The notes beneath the pieces were generated by a model. That model did no database searches. It was not told the origin of the DNA and saw only the letters and a program-made list of their open reading frames with translations. The translations under genes were made by a program, and so were the position numbers. Below, in pieces: positions 1-7,883 of a DNA stretch of 64,000 bases (positions are counted from its first letter, which is position 1; every line of letters starts with the position of its first letter). The DNA lies in contig JAPOWH010000012.1 in the NCBI GenBank assembly GCA_026707735.1, forward strand, positions 1 to 64,000, written 5' to 3'. This stretch comes from Gammaproteobacteria bacterium. GTDB lineage: Bacteria; Pseudomonadota; Gammaproteobacteria; Pseudomonadales; Azotimanducaceae.

Positions 1-190
1 GTGCGGGCCACCGTTCACGATCGTGAAGGGTGGCCCGTGCAGCATGAACTCTACGACTAGTGCCTCACCGCTCGGTTCGGGCCGTTTATTGCCTCAATAT
101 AGCTATTCGCGAGTAGCGACACACAGAATTTCGCAGCTTCTTCTCCATTGCTTTCGAACCACAGGCTCGTTCGCACTTTTGGACACATTG
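1..190 (-). pseudogene. VOC-family (3-dmu-9_3-mt / PhnB-like) protein, 5' part, frameshifted and cut by window edge
   Basis: Reading the minus strand from an ATG at 188 gives KVRTSLWFESNGEEAAKF and then LLANSYIEAINGP. This resembles the start of glyoxalase-fold proteins of the 3-demethylubiquinone-9 3-methyltransferase/PhnB type. The frame then closes at a stop, but the neighbouring frame continues the family pattern with EALVVEFMLHGPPFTIVNGG up to the window edge. The switch falls around 79-83, at the minus-strand run GGCCC, so a single-base indel is the simplest explanation. The gene follows directly on a broken AHSA1 gene with no normal spacer. AHSA1-VOC neighbours are common in bacteria, so a deletion joined what is left of a pair. 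This is a homology judgement from reading the residues, with no search run. Confidence 0.55.
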
Positions 191-223
191 GAGAATTTCG
201 CAACACCAACTCGTCAGAGCTCT

Positions 224-418
224 TGGCCCTTCCATAACCGTGTTCATCCGCTCGCCGACTCTAAGACCGAAGTCAGCTTTAGTGACTCGCCAAGGCTTTG
301 GGGAGAACCGCTGTGCAAAGAGGGAAGGGTCAGTCCAGCAGCGCCATATGGCATTGGGAGTTGCATCGATAGCTCTTTCTATATGTAGGGTGTAACGAGG
401 TTCCACGAACTTTTCCAC
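224..418 (-). pseudogene. AHSA1/SRPBCC-domain protein, truncated remnant
   Basis: The first about 65 residues are typical of activator-of-Hsp90-ATPase-like SRPBCC proteins: YTLHIERAIDATPNAIWRCW, then a DPSLFAQRF-like segment, KPWRVTKADFGLRVGERMNT and VMEGP. These proteins are normally about 140-160 residues and bind small hydrophobic ligands. After VMEGP the similarity stops and the ORF runs into the upstream region of the VOC fragment in a wrong frame. The C-terminal half, including the ligand-cavity helix, is missing, so this is a remnant and not a working gene. Start is ATG at 418. Confidence 0.6.
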
Positions 419-436
419 GCAACTTTTTATGGTCAG

Positions 437-756
437 TTGACGACGATTCTAGATCGTCGCAATTGTTTGTCGCAATTCGAGACCATTTCATTTCGCCAAT
501 GCGGTCTGAAGGCACTTTACGAAGGGAGAGCATCGAATCGTGTTTATCCGAACCACATCAGTAGACTGCGGGACATACTGACCGTACTTGACACTAGTAG
601 TGGACCTGAAGGTGTGAATCTGCCACGATATGAGCTGCACCAACTAGGGGTGAGAGGATGGGCTACTATGCCATCAACGTGTCTGGAAACTGGCTAGTGT
701 CCTTTCAGTTTGAAGACGCCAGACCGGTTAACGTCGACTATGAAGATTGCTTTTGA
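437..756 (+). pseudogene. higB: HigB-type RelE-family toxin, frameshifted
   Basis: Residues such as ISFRQCGLKALYEGR, VYPNHISRLRDILTVLDTSS and LPRYELHQL match the N-terminal two thirds of plasmid-maintenance HigB toxins, which are ribosome-dependent mRNA interferases. The first frame then leaves the family pattern. The frame one base back continues it exactly: GYYAINVSGNWLVSFQFEDA, then VNVDYEDCF and a stop at 754-756. The break lies at the G-run 647-650. One extra G would restore an uninterrupted protein of about 95-105 residues. higA begins 12 bases downstream. As written the toxin is not made. Start unclear (TTG at 437 or 467). Confidence 0.75.
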
Positions 757-767
757 GGAGGCTTCAA

Positions 768-1055
768 GTGAGTATGCATAACCCGCCACATCCGGGCGGT
801 ATCGTCAAACGACAGTGTTTGCAGCCAATGGGGTTAACGGTTACCCGTGCGGCACAGGGACTTGGTGTTACCCGACAAACCCTATCTGAGTTGGTCAATG
901 AACGCACAGGAATTTCGGTAGACATGGCGATTCGCTTGTCCAAGGCTTTCGGTTCGACACCAGAGACGTGGCTTGGCATGCAAATGGCCTACGATCTATG
1001 GGAAGCCCGAGACCGAGCCAGTCAGATCGTTGTGGAGGACTTTGCTGCAGCTTAG
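768..1055 (+). CDS. higA: HigA-family antitoxin (XRE helix-turn-helix)
   Basis: This 95-residue protein carries the HigA signature NPPHPGGIVKRQCLQPMGLT followed by a helix-turn-helix (AAQGLGVTRQTLSELVNERT) and the family tail SKAFGSTPETWLGMQMAYDL. HigA binds and neutralises HigB and represses the operon. I chose GTG at 768 because GAGGAGG at 755-761 sits six bases upstream. ATG at 774 is an alternative. The upstream higB is frameshifted, so this antitoxin may persist alone or the frameshift may be a sequence error. Confidence 0.88.
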   Translation: MSMHNPPHPGGIVKRQCLQPMGLTVTRAAQGLGVTRQTLSELVNERTGISVDMAIRLSKAFGSTPETWLGMQMAYDLWEARDRASQIVVEDFAAA

Positions 1056-1124
1056 TAGCTAACCCTTACTGAATTAATGGTTGATGAAAAAAAATCTAGG
1101 TTGACGCAAGAGACTGTTTTGGTA

Positions 1125-1922
1125 TTAGGAAGCCCTGTGCTCAAGCTGGATTTTCGCATCGACTCCCACGGGGCAATGGTCGGAACCTAGAGTATTTGCC
1201 CATATAAATGAGTTAGTTGTAAGACGGGCAGCGGAAGGCGAGGCAAGCACGTAGTCGATGCGCCATCCCACGTTGTTTTCTCTAGAGCCTCCCCACTGGC
1301 GCCACCAGGTATAGTGGTCTGGTTCCTCCGGATGTTGGCGACGGAAAAGATCGACCCAGCCCGTGCGCATCCATTCGTCTAGTGCATCGCGCTCCACGGG
1401 AAGAAACCCTGTTGTCTTCTCATTTTGCTTTGGTCGGGCTAAATCAATTGCCGTATGGGCGGTATTGAAATCACCCACTACCCACACAGGGCCATACTTT
1501 CGCATACGGTCCAGTGTTTTCTTTGCGCACGCATAGAATTCAAGCTTAAACGGGACGCGACTGTTGTCTCGGTCTTTTCCGGCACCGTTAGGAAAGTAGA
1601 TTGACGCGATCGAGACACGACCGAATCTAGCAACTAGATAGCGTCCCTCATGATTGAACCTATCATCGGGAAGCTGCGTAAGGATGTTGTCCGCGGGTTT
1701 TCTGCTGTAGATCGCAACGCCACTATATCCAAGCCTTTCGGCGGACGAAAAATAGGAGTGCCATCCCTTGGGGTGTCCAACATTATTGGGCAATTGGGAT
1801 TCAAGTGTCCTAGTTTCCTGCAAGGCGACAACATCTGCTTCGCAGGACTCCAAAAAGTCAAGAAAGACACCTTTTTTGGCAAGTGCGCGAAGTCCGTTTA
1901 CGTTCCAACTGACAATTCGCAT
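1125..1922 (-). CDS. xthA: Exodeoxyribonuclease III (AP endonuclease)
   Basis: A full-length 265-residue endonuclease/exonuclease/phosphatase-family enzyme that removes nucleotides 3' to 5' from duplex DNA and cuts at abasic sites in base excision repair. Visible active-site motifs are WNVNG with Asn7, LQET with Glu36, YFPNGAGKDRDN with the catalytic Tyr, GDFNTAHTAIDL with the Asp/Asn pair, the W-rich loop before WRIDYVLAS, and the terminal GSDHCPVG with the Asp-His pair. The gene lies 60 bases downstream of larE on the same strand and may be the last gene of the lar operon. Confidence 0.95.
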   Translation of the reverse strand: MRIVSWNVNGLRALAKKGVFLDFLESCEADVVALQETRTLESQLPNNVGHPKGWHSYFSSAERLGYSGVAIYSRKPADNILTQLPDDRFNHEGRYLVARFGRVSIASIYFPNGAGKDRDNSRVPFKLEFYACAKKTLDRMRKYGPVWVVGDFNTAHTAIDLARPKQNEKTTGFLPVERDALDEWMRTGWVDLFRRQHPEEPDHYTWWRQWGGSRENNVGWRIDYVLASPSAARLTTNSFIWANTLGSDHCPVGVDAKIQLEHRAS

Positions 1923-1981
1923 AGGAGTCGACTTCGTCAGTCTTGCTGCGACATAGTGAGACTATTGATGTTGAGTGTTGC

Positions 1982-2824
1982 CTATGAGGTCGGGTCCACA
2001 TGGACCACATCTAGGATTGCCTTATTTAGAGATCCGGACTTGAATCCAGATAGATCCAATGCAACGAATCGATAGCCGCAAGCTTGCACGCGTTCGGATA
2101 TCTCCTCGCTCTGTTCAAGAGCAGTCGCCATTTCCTCAGAGGGAATTTCAATCCGAGCCACATCGTCATGGTGACGAACTCTAAATTGAGTAAATCCCAG
2201 TTCTGCCAACTGATTTTCCGCTTTCTCTATTTGTTCAAGAATTGATTCGTCAATGCTTGTGCCGTAGGGCACCCGACTGGATAGGCAGGCCGCCTGTGGC
2301 TTTGCCGCATTTTCCAATTTTAGATGGGTAGCCAATTCGCGAATGTCTGCCTTTCTGAAACCTGCATCGACCAAAGGCGATTGAACTTTGTAGTTGCTTG
2401 CCGCTACCAAGCCCGGTCGATGGTCCCCCAAGTCGTCAACGTTTGTACCGTTGACTATGTGCTCGATGCCTTCCTTTTCGGCGATAGATGTCAGGAGATC
2501 GTAGAGGGAAGTCTTGCAGTAGAAGCATCGATTGACTGGATTTCGCCGATACCCCTGCTTGGAGAGTTCATCAGTCAACACAACGCGATGGTTCAAACCC
2601 CACTTCTCGGCTAGTTCGTGAGTGAGGCTAAGGTCGCTGCGCTTAAGACTTTTCGATCCTGACGTCACAACAAGTGCGTTGTTCTTTAGTTCTTCGTTGG
2701 CGACAAAAGCCACGAGGGAACTGTCGACACCTCCGGAAAATGCAACGATAACCTTGTTCATCTCCCGGAGTGAAGTCTTGAGTCGTGAGTACTTTTCGCC
2801 GACTTCGGCTGACAGAACAGTCAT
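1982..2824 (-). CDS. larE: LarE, sulfur transferase for nickel-pincer nucleotide cofactor
   Basis: A 280-residue PP-loop ATPase. It has the loop AFSGGVDSS at residues 28-36 and a family-typical middle (NGTNVDDLGDHRPGL). LarE adenylates and thiolates the pyridinium dicarboxylate mononucleotide made by LarB. Cysteines 100 and 103 (RCFYCK) and 180 (AACLSSR) are all present. Single-Cys LarE sacrifices its own sulfur, while three-Cys LarE proteins are reported to carry a [4Fe-4S] cluster. The three cysteines here fit the second type, which is inference. I chose ATG at 2822-2824, four bases after the larB stop. An upstream in-frame extension would only overlap larB. Confidence 0.9.
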   Translation of the reverse strand: MTVLSAEVGEKYSRLKTSLREMNKVIVAFSGGVDSSLVAFVANEELKNNALVVTSGSKSLKRSDLSLTHELAEKWGLNHRVVLTDELSKQGYRRNPVNRCFYCKTSLYDLLTSIAEKEGIEHIVNGTNVDDLGDHRPGLVAASNYKVQSPLVDAGFRKADIRELATHLKLENAAKPQAACLSSRVPYGTSIDESILEQIEKAENQLAELGFTQFRVRHHDDVARIEIPSEEMATALEQSEEISERVQACGYRFVALDLSGFKSGSLNKAILDVVHVDPTS

Positions 2825-2828
2825 GAAT

Positions 2829-3626
2829 TCACAGTCTATTGATAATGTTCGCAAGAAATCCTGCACCAAATCCGTTGTCAATATTAACAACAGACACGCC
2901 TGAAGCACATGAGGTAAGCATTCCAAGCAATGCGGCAATTCCATTGAATGCCGCACCGTAGCCCACGCTTGTTGGGACCGCTATCACCGGCTTGTCGACC
3001 AATCCACCAACGACGCTTGGCAATGCTCCTTCCATGCCAGCGACCACGACAATGACTCGACAACAACGAATTGATTCCACTCTCCGCAGCAATCGATGTA
3101 CGCCTGCCACACCGACGTCGAAGATGCGCTCGATCTTGTTACCGTAGAACTCTGCTGTTACAGCTGCCTCCTCGGCCACCGGAAGGTCGCTTGTTCCAGC
3201 GGTCACTACCCCTATAGCGGTGGAAGGAACATCGGGGAGTCGATCAGGGTGCATCCAACTAGCTATACGGGCCGATTCGTTAATGTTAACTTCTTGAATT
3301 TCACGCGACAAAGCTTCGAATGCCTCTGGCTTAACGCGTGTCGCAAGCACGTTGTGTCCGCTGTCTTGTATTGTTCGGAACGCTGACACAACTTGCTGGG
3401 GTGTCTTGAATTCACCGTAAATGACCTCTGCAAATCCCGTGCGTCGATGCCGATCATGGTCAATGGTTGTAGCTTCAACCATGCGGCTCTCGACTTCAGA
3501 GATCCTCGCTATTGTTTCTTCATAGCTTGCGTTACCGTCTTTATAAGCATCGAGAACGGATTTCAAATCGGACAATTTAGTTGAGCTCCCTTCGTATGTC
3601 TTCGTCAATCTGAGTCCGAGCAGCAA
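2829..3626 (-). CDS. larB: LarB, pyridinium-3,5-biscarboxylic acid mononucleotide synthase
   Basis: LarB carboxylates and hydrolyses nicotinic acid adenine dinucleotide, the first step of nickel-pincer cofactor synthesis. The C-terminal half is PurE/AIR-carboxylase-like, with VVTAGTSDLPVAEEAAVTAE, VVVAGMEGALPSVVGGLV and the end VGYGAAFNGIAALLGMLTS. The N-terminal helical part carries YGEFKTPQQVVSAFR. The longest reading overlaps larC by 50 bases. A TTG at 3573-3575, just after the larC stop and ten bases behind GGGAG, would give 248 residues and is a good alternative start. Order larC-larB-larE on one strand indicates an operon. Confidence 0.92.
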   Translation of the reverse strand: MLLGLRLTKTYEGSSTKLSDLKSVLDAYKDGNASYEETIARISEVESRMVEATTIDHDRHRRTGFAEVIYGEFKTPQQVVSAFRTIQDSGHNVLATRVKPEAFEALSREIQEVNINESARIASWMHPDRLPDVPSTAIGVVTAGTSDLPVAEEAAVTAEFYGNKIERIFDVGVAGVHRLLRRVESIRCCRVIVVVAGMEGALPSVVGGLVDKPVIAVPTSVGYGAAFNGIAALLGMLTSCASGVSVVNIDNGFGAGFLANIINRL

Positions 3627-4749
3627 GGTAGTCGAGTTTCTGTTTAACTGCTATGGTTTGTACGTCATCGTGTTCGACTTTCCACCGCTTTGAACCGTCG
3701 GGAAGTGTCCCGACCTTGACGTTGACCGACCCAAACCTTGTCTGAAGCACACGATATTCGCGCGGCAGCATGTACTTTGCAACAGCATGAGTCCGTACAC
3801 CAAGAGAAGTTGTGCTCTGCAGGACCAATTCGATAAGTTGCTGCGCTGTTTTGCTATTCGCAAGGACCGATAGTCGATGGGCTGGCCGGGACTTTTTCAT
3901 GTGTATGGGAGTGATGAACACATCTAGAGCTCCCGCGTCGAACAGTCTGTCGTAAAGCGGGCCAAAGGCTTCAGGGCTCATATCGTCTATATTGCATTCG
4001 ATCTCCACGTTTGTCTCATTCTCCAGCGGGGAGTCGACGTTACCAAGGGACAGCCGTACTGCGTTGGGTGTTTCGAAATCCTTGTGGCCCAATCCGTAGC
4101 CTAGACTCTCCACGCGAAAATCCGTTGGGTATTGGAATGAATCGACTATGGTTGCAAGGATTGCTGCTCCGGTAGGCGTTGTCGCCTCGCCGCTCACTCG
4201 ACCCCGTGTCGTTGGCTTGCCAACCAAGAGTTCCGCTGTCGCAGGGGCAGGAACAGGAAAATTGCCATGCTCGCACTTTACCATTCCTGACCCAAGCTCA
4301 ACTGGGCCGCATGCGACGTGATCGGGTTTCAAATAGTCGAGGCCAATCGCTGCGCCCACGATGTCCACGATGGCATCCACTGCACCCACCTCGTGAAAAT
4401 GCACTTTGTTTGGCGAGATGTCGTGCACTTTCCCTTCGGCTTCTGCTAGGCGTTCGAATACTTGTATCGAAGTCGACTTGACTGAAGAAGTCAACGCTGA
4501 CGACTCGATCAAACCACGGATGTCTTTGAGATGTCTATGTGCATTGGACTGTTCGCACTTAACGCTAGCAAGAGTCCCTGCAATCCCACACTTCTCGCTC
4601 CGTGAAACGATCAACTTGAATTGATCGCAAAGTTCGAGATGTGCGAGACTTTCCCTTAGATGGTTCTCGGGTACGCCAAGATCTATCAGCGCACCCAAGT
4701 TCATGTCTCCCGCTATGCCGCTAAAGCACTCGTATAGCAGCACTCGCAT
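3577..4749 (-). CDS. larC: LarC, nickel insertase for nickel-pincer nucleotide cofactor
   Basis: LarC inserts nickel, using CTP, into the bis-thiocarboxylic mononucleotide to complete the cofactor used by LarA-type racemases and epimerases. Family landmarks are LYECFSGIAGDMNLGALIDL at the start, VHFHEVGAVDAIVDIVGA in the middle and PTGAAILATI plus the ECNIDDMSPEAFG motif further on. In Lactiplantibacillus the protein is made from two frames by programmed frameshifting. Here it is one continuous 390-residue ORF. It is the first gene of the larC-larB-larE set and is followed by xthA. Confidence 0.93.
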   Translation of the reverse strand: MRVLLYECFSGIAGDMNLGALIDLGVPENHLRESLAHLELCDQFKLIVSRSEKCGIAGTLASVKCEQSNAHRHLKDIRGLIESSALTSSVKSTSIQVFERLAEAEGKVHDISPNKVHFHEVGAVDAIVDIVGAAIGLDYLKPDHVACGPVELGSGMVKCEHGNFPVPAPATAELLVGKPTTRGRVSGEATTPTGAAILATIVDSFQYPTDFRVESLGYGLGHKDFETPNAVRLSLGNVDSPLENETNVEIECNIDDMSPEAFGPLYDRLFDAGALDVFITPIHMKKSRPAHRLSVLANSKTAQQLIELVLQSTTSLGVRTHAVAKYMLPREYRVLQTRFGSVNVKVGTLPDGSKRWKVEHDDVQTIAVKQKLDYLAARTQIDEDIRRELN

Positions 4750-4761
4750 TGGTCGAAATTG

Positions 4762-5997
4762 TTAACCTAGCATGCGATGTGTTGGGGCGCAAAGACTGGC
4801 AATGTCTACACCGTAAGTGCATGCATTTGCACATGGTGCGCCACTGCATGTTAGGCATGCCTTTGCGTTGACGGCGAATCTAGCGTATTCATCTCGAGCC
4901 ATACCTACATCCTGGTAGTCGACCGCATACATTCTTGTTCGCAAAACATCGGCAATCTGCACGTTGTAGGGACAGCTGCTTTCGCAGTCCGAGCAGTTCG
5001 GGCGGCAGTAGGTGCTGTCGTTGAGCATGGCATAGCGCTCAAGCAGTTCCCGATCGCCATAGCTCAGTTCTTCGGCTCCCGATGCACCTAGAAACTCATC
5101 TACTTGCTCCTGTTGATTCATCGTAATGACCAGCGCATCCATGTCGGGGTTTGACAACACCCACCTAAACGCAGCCTGTGCAAACGTGGAACCATCCTTC
5201 TCATAGGGCTTCATATCATTCAGACGAGCACCCCGCGTAGTCTTCATAGCCACAGTGCCAACGTCGTTGTCTTTTGCTTTCTTTAGCAATTTAGGAAGTT
5301 TGGGCTGTATGGCAACCATGTCCATCCGTCGAGTCACATTAGCCATGAATCCTGGGTCTTGACCAAAGTTGTACGCACAAAGAATGACATCGCAGAAGTC
5401 TTGATCCAACGAGTATTCGAGACACTCTGCCAATCGACCGGCATGCCCCGACATACCGGCAAAACGGATTTTTCCTTGTTCCTTAGCTGTTTCCACAAAG
5501 GACTGCCATTCTGGCGATTGCACACGCTTAACGTCATTCACGGCGTGATTCATGTAGACATCAACATAGTCTGTTTGCAATCGACGTAGCGATCCTTCAA
5601 GAGCCTTCATGAAGTGGTCGCTCTTGGCGTCGGGCGACGTGTGCAGTTTTGAAACAATGTAGACCTTGTCTCGCATCCCTTTGACAGCGTTGCCTATGGT
5701 CGTTTCCGATTGACCTCCCGTGTAGCTCTCCGCGCTATCCAGATAGTTGATTCCGCGGTCAATCGCGTACTTGACCAAGTCCTCTTGTCCCGATCTCAAC
5801 CGACTCGACCCAAACGAAATGTCCGATATTTCAAAATTGGTACGTCCAAGTCTCTTGTACTTGCGAACCTCAGGGATTTCGGCTTTCTTTGCGTCCTCTG
5901 CAAGGGTGCCCTTGCCCAATATCGCACCCGTTAGTCCTGCGGCTGTTCCCCATTTCAAGACTTGACGTCTGTTGGGGCTTAGAGTGCCCGCGACCAT
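4762..5997 (-). CDS. Tat-exported aldo/keto reductase with C-terminal ferredoxin-like Cys clusters
   Basis: A 411-residue protein. An N-terminal twin-arginine signal (NRRQVLKWG, Arg10-Arg11, then a hydrophobic stretch) suggests export of a folded, cofactor-loaded enzyme. The barrel domain has the aldo/keto reductase tetrad Asp87, Tyr92, Lys117 and His151 (LDSAESY, SKLHTS, MNHAV). The last about 80 residues contain YCRPNCSDCESSCP and KACLTCSGAPCANAC, cysteine groups that could hold iron-sulfur clusters as in other ferredoxin-tailed members. I chose ATG at 5997 because GGAGAG sits five bases upstream. The longer frame to 6078 has no signal-peptide logic. Substrate unknown. The start lies just after larC-like genes but reads independently. 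Confidence 0.85.
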   Translation of the reverse strand: MVAGTLSPNRRQVLKWGTAAGLTGAILGKGTLAEDAKKAEIPEVRKYKRLGRTNFEISDISFGSSRLRSGQEDLVKYAIDRGINYLDSAESYTGGQSETTIGNAVKGMRDKVYIVSKLHTSPDAKSDHFMKALEGSLRRLQTDYVDVYMNHAVNDVKRVQSPEWQSFVETAKEQGKIRFAGMSGHAGRLAECLEYSLDQDFCDVILCAYNFGQDPGFMANVTRRMDMVAIQPKLPKLLKKAKDNDVGTVAMKTTRGARLNDMKPYEKDGSTFAQAAFRWVLSNPDMDALVITMNQQEQVDEFLGASGAEELSYGDRELLERYAMLNDSTYCRPNCSDCESSCPYNVQIADVLRTRMYAVDYQDVGMARDEYARFAVNAKACLTCSGAPCANACTYGVDIASLCAPTHRMLG

Positions 5998-6127
5998 AGT
6001 GACTCTCCGAATGAGTTTTGATAAGCATAACCCAATCGACTCAATGAGCAATGTCCGGTGGCAATTCCCATTACCCATCCCACCGATTTAGAATTGCTGA
6101 ATCAACACAAACAGAAGATTCGGTCGA

Positions 6128-7582
6128 ATGCAACGAGGAAGAAGGCATTTACTTCTTGGATTCATATTAGGAGTTGGCCTCACGGCGGTTGCTTCAGTGA
6201 TGTTGGCAATATCGATTCCTTTGGTTCCCATTGAAAGACACACAAAGGAAACCAGTCAGGCTGAAGAAATAGCGTCGATTGGCAATGAACCAGACTCGCG
6301 AAGACTAAGTTCCGATGTAGATTTCGAGACAACACAGCATCCACTCTCGAACAATGAAAGCTCCGCTACCCGGAACCCGGGTCAATTTTGGAAAAGGTTA
6401 ACCACCGACGACGTTAGCGACGCCGCACAAGCCGTTCAGCTGATTGAAACAGCCGTGGCATGGGCGGACCAGAAAGGTGTTGAAATCCTAGAAGAGATGC
6501 ATTCAACTCAAATGGACCCTGCTTTGCGCGAAACTGTCATGCGTGCAGTTCTCGCTCGAACCTCAGAACTGGGATGGGAAAAGGGATTCGAGCAGATCGC
6601 AGGCCTTGCTGGCCAATCACGCGAGTGGGTCATGGAAGAGTCCGCACTGAATTGGGCCAAAAAGGAGCCGCGTGCCGCTTTGCGTACGGTGTCTTCGCTT
6701 CCAGATGCAGAAAGTAATCGTAGAGTGCTTCAACGAATCGTGGCCCTTGCTTGGGCCGAGGCCGAACCCCAAGTGGTCCTGGATGATTTGCAAGCAATTC
6801 CTGAGAACCTGCGGCTCCTAATAGAAGAAACGGCCATTTTGGCGATTGCTGAAGAGACACCAGAATTGGCGGTCCAATACATGCCGAAGTTCTCAGGTTT
6901 TCCGCAGGAACCCGTCCTCGCGGCAGCGATTGCCGCCAATTGGGCGGAGTTCGACCCCACTGCCGCCTTGGCCTGGGTACGGTCTCAAAATTTTTCCAGT
7001 GAATTGGTTCGGAATGATGTCACGAAGGTATTGCTGCGCACCTATGCCAAGTCCGAACCGGAGGTGGCTCTTCAGGTTGCCCTTGAAACTCCACTCGAGA
7101 GCACTAATTGGGATGCGGTCGGATTGGAGGCAGATGTCGTCGAGGTGGTGGCGTCGCGGGACATCGATGCGGCGATCGACATGCTGGCTCGAGTTCGCCC
7201 CGGTCGCACCACGCAAAGCGCATACGATGCTGTCGGCTCGACTTTGGTAGTGGAGCTACAGGACTTTGACCGCGCGATTGAGTTGGGAGAGAAAATTGTG
7301 CAGAATCATCGCTCCCGCTACTACAACGTGATTGCGGTTCGCGGGGCGTCACGAAGACCTCTCAGTTTGCTTGAACACCTGGAGAAGTTTCCGGTTTCGT
7401 CGCGGTCCAGTGCGGCCAAGCAGCTTCTCATGCACAATCGGGCAACAATGGCACTTACAACCAAGCAGATTGAGCAGGCTAAGACTTATCTGAACCCCAC
7501 CGACCGAAAAGCCATAGAGAGCTTGCCGCAAAGACATACCTTTGTCGTTCGTTCGAGGATTACTAGGGACGACGAACACTAA
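6128..7582 (+). CDS. Membrane-anchored helical-repeat protein, function unknown
   Basis: A 484-residue protein with one N-terminal hydrophobic segment (LLLGFILGVGLTAVASVMLA, about residues 8-27) that could be a membrane anchor. A low-complexity polar linker follows. Then come degenerate repeats of about 33-36 residues built around a Trp-Ala start and an acidic-Pro turn: WAKKEPRAAL, WAEAEPQVVL, AEETPELAV, WAEFDPTAALAW, YAKSEPEVAL. This looks like a TPR/HEAT-like alpha solenoid facing the periplasm and likely serving protein binding. I do not recognise a named family. It is divergent from the aldo/keto reductase with 130 bases between starts. Confidence 0.7.
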   Translation: MQRGRRHLLLGFILGVGLTAVASVMLAISIPLVPIERHTKETSQAEEIASIGNEPDSRRLSSDVDFETTQHPLSNNESSATRNPGQFWKRLTTDDVSDAAQAVQLIETAVAWADQKGVEILEEMHSTQMDPALRETVMRAVLARTSELGWEKGFEQIAGLAGQSREWVMEESALNWAKKEPRAALRTVSSLPDAESNRRVLQRIVALAWAEAEPQVVLDDLQAIPENLRLLIEETAILAIAEETPELAVQYMPKFSGFPQEPVLAAAIAANWAEFDPTAALAWVRSQNFSSELVRNDVTKVLLRTYAKSEPEVALQVALETPLESTNWDAVGLEADVVEVVASRDIDAAIDMLARVRPGRTTQSAYDAVGSTLVVELQDFDRAIELGEKIVQNHRSRYYNVIAVRGASRRPLSLLEHLEKFPVSSRSSAAKQLLMHNRATMALTTKQIEQAKTYLNPTDRKAIESLPQRHTFVVRSRITRDDEH

Positions 7583-7702
7583 CATTGCGCCACCGACAAG
7601 TTTCATATGCTGTAGTTAACGGTTGCCGCATCGGTCTGGGGCACGACTTCAAGTTTCAGATTTCAAGACTGTCTCAACAACTCGTTGAGAAGCTACGCTT
7701 TG

Positions 7703-7811
7703 TTGCATTAGGGCACTTGTGGTAGCAATACAACCACTGAAGAGCTTGCATAACTGTTGCATTTGTGCAGTCATTTGCAAGTAAGCAGATTTGCACAACT
7801 CCCTAGTTGCA
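7703..7811. promoter_or_regulatory. Cluster of TTGCA repeats upstream of the enoyl-CoA hydratase gene
   Basis: In the 301-base gap between the helical-repeat gene and the hydratase gene, TTGCA occurs at 7703, 7746, 7757, 7775, 7791 and 7807. The last three are spaced 16 bases apart, and the 7775 copy reads TTTGCAA. This looks like an array of regulator half-sites. The cognate regulator is not identifiable here. Nothing else is seen in the gap. Confidence 0.35.
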
Positions 7812-7883
7812 TTTCTTAGTGTGGTACATTCTTAAGCCCTGCCATAGGGGTAGGTAGTAGCAATTGAGCAAGGGGAGACACTA

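Noticed and set aside
6079-6127. A longer start for the Tat aldo/keto reductase reaching 6078
   Set aside because: The ATG at 5997 has a good GGAGAG site and a proper twin-arginine position; the extension would bury the signal peptide.
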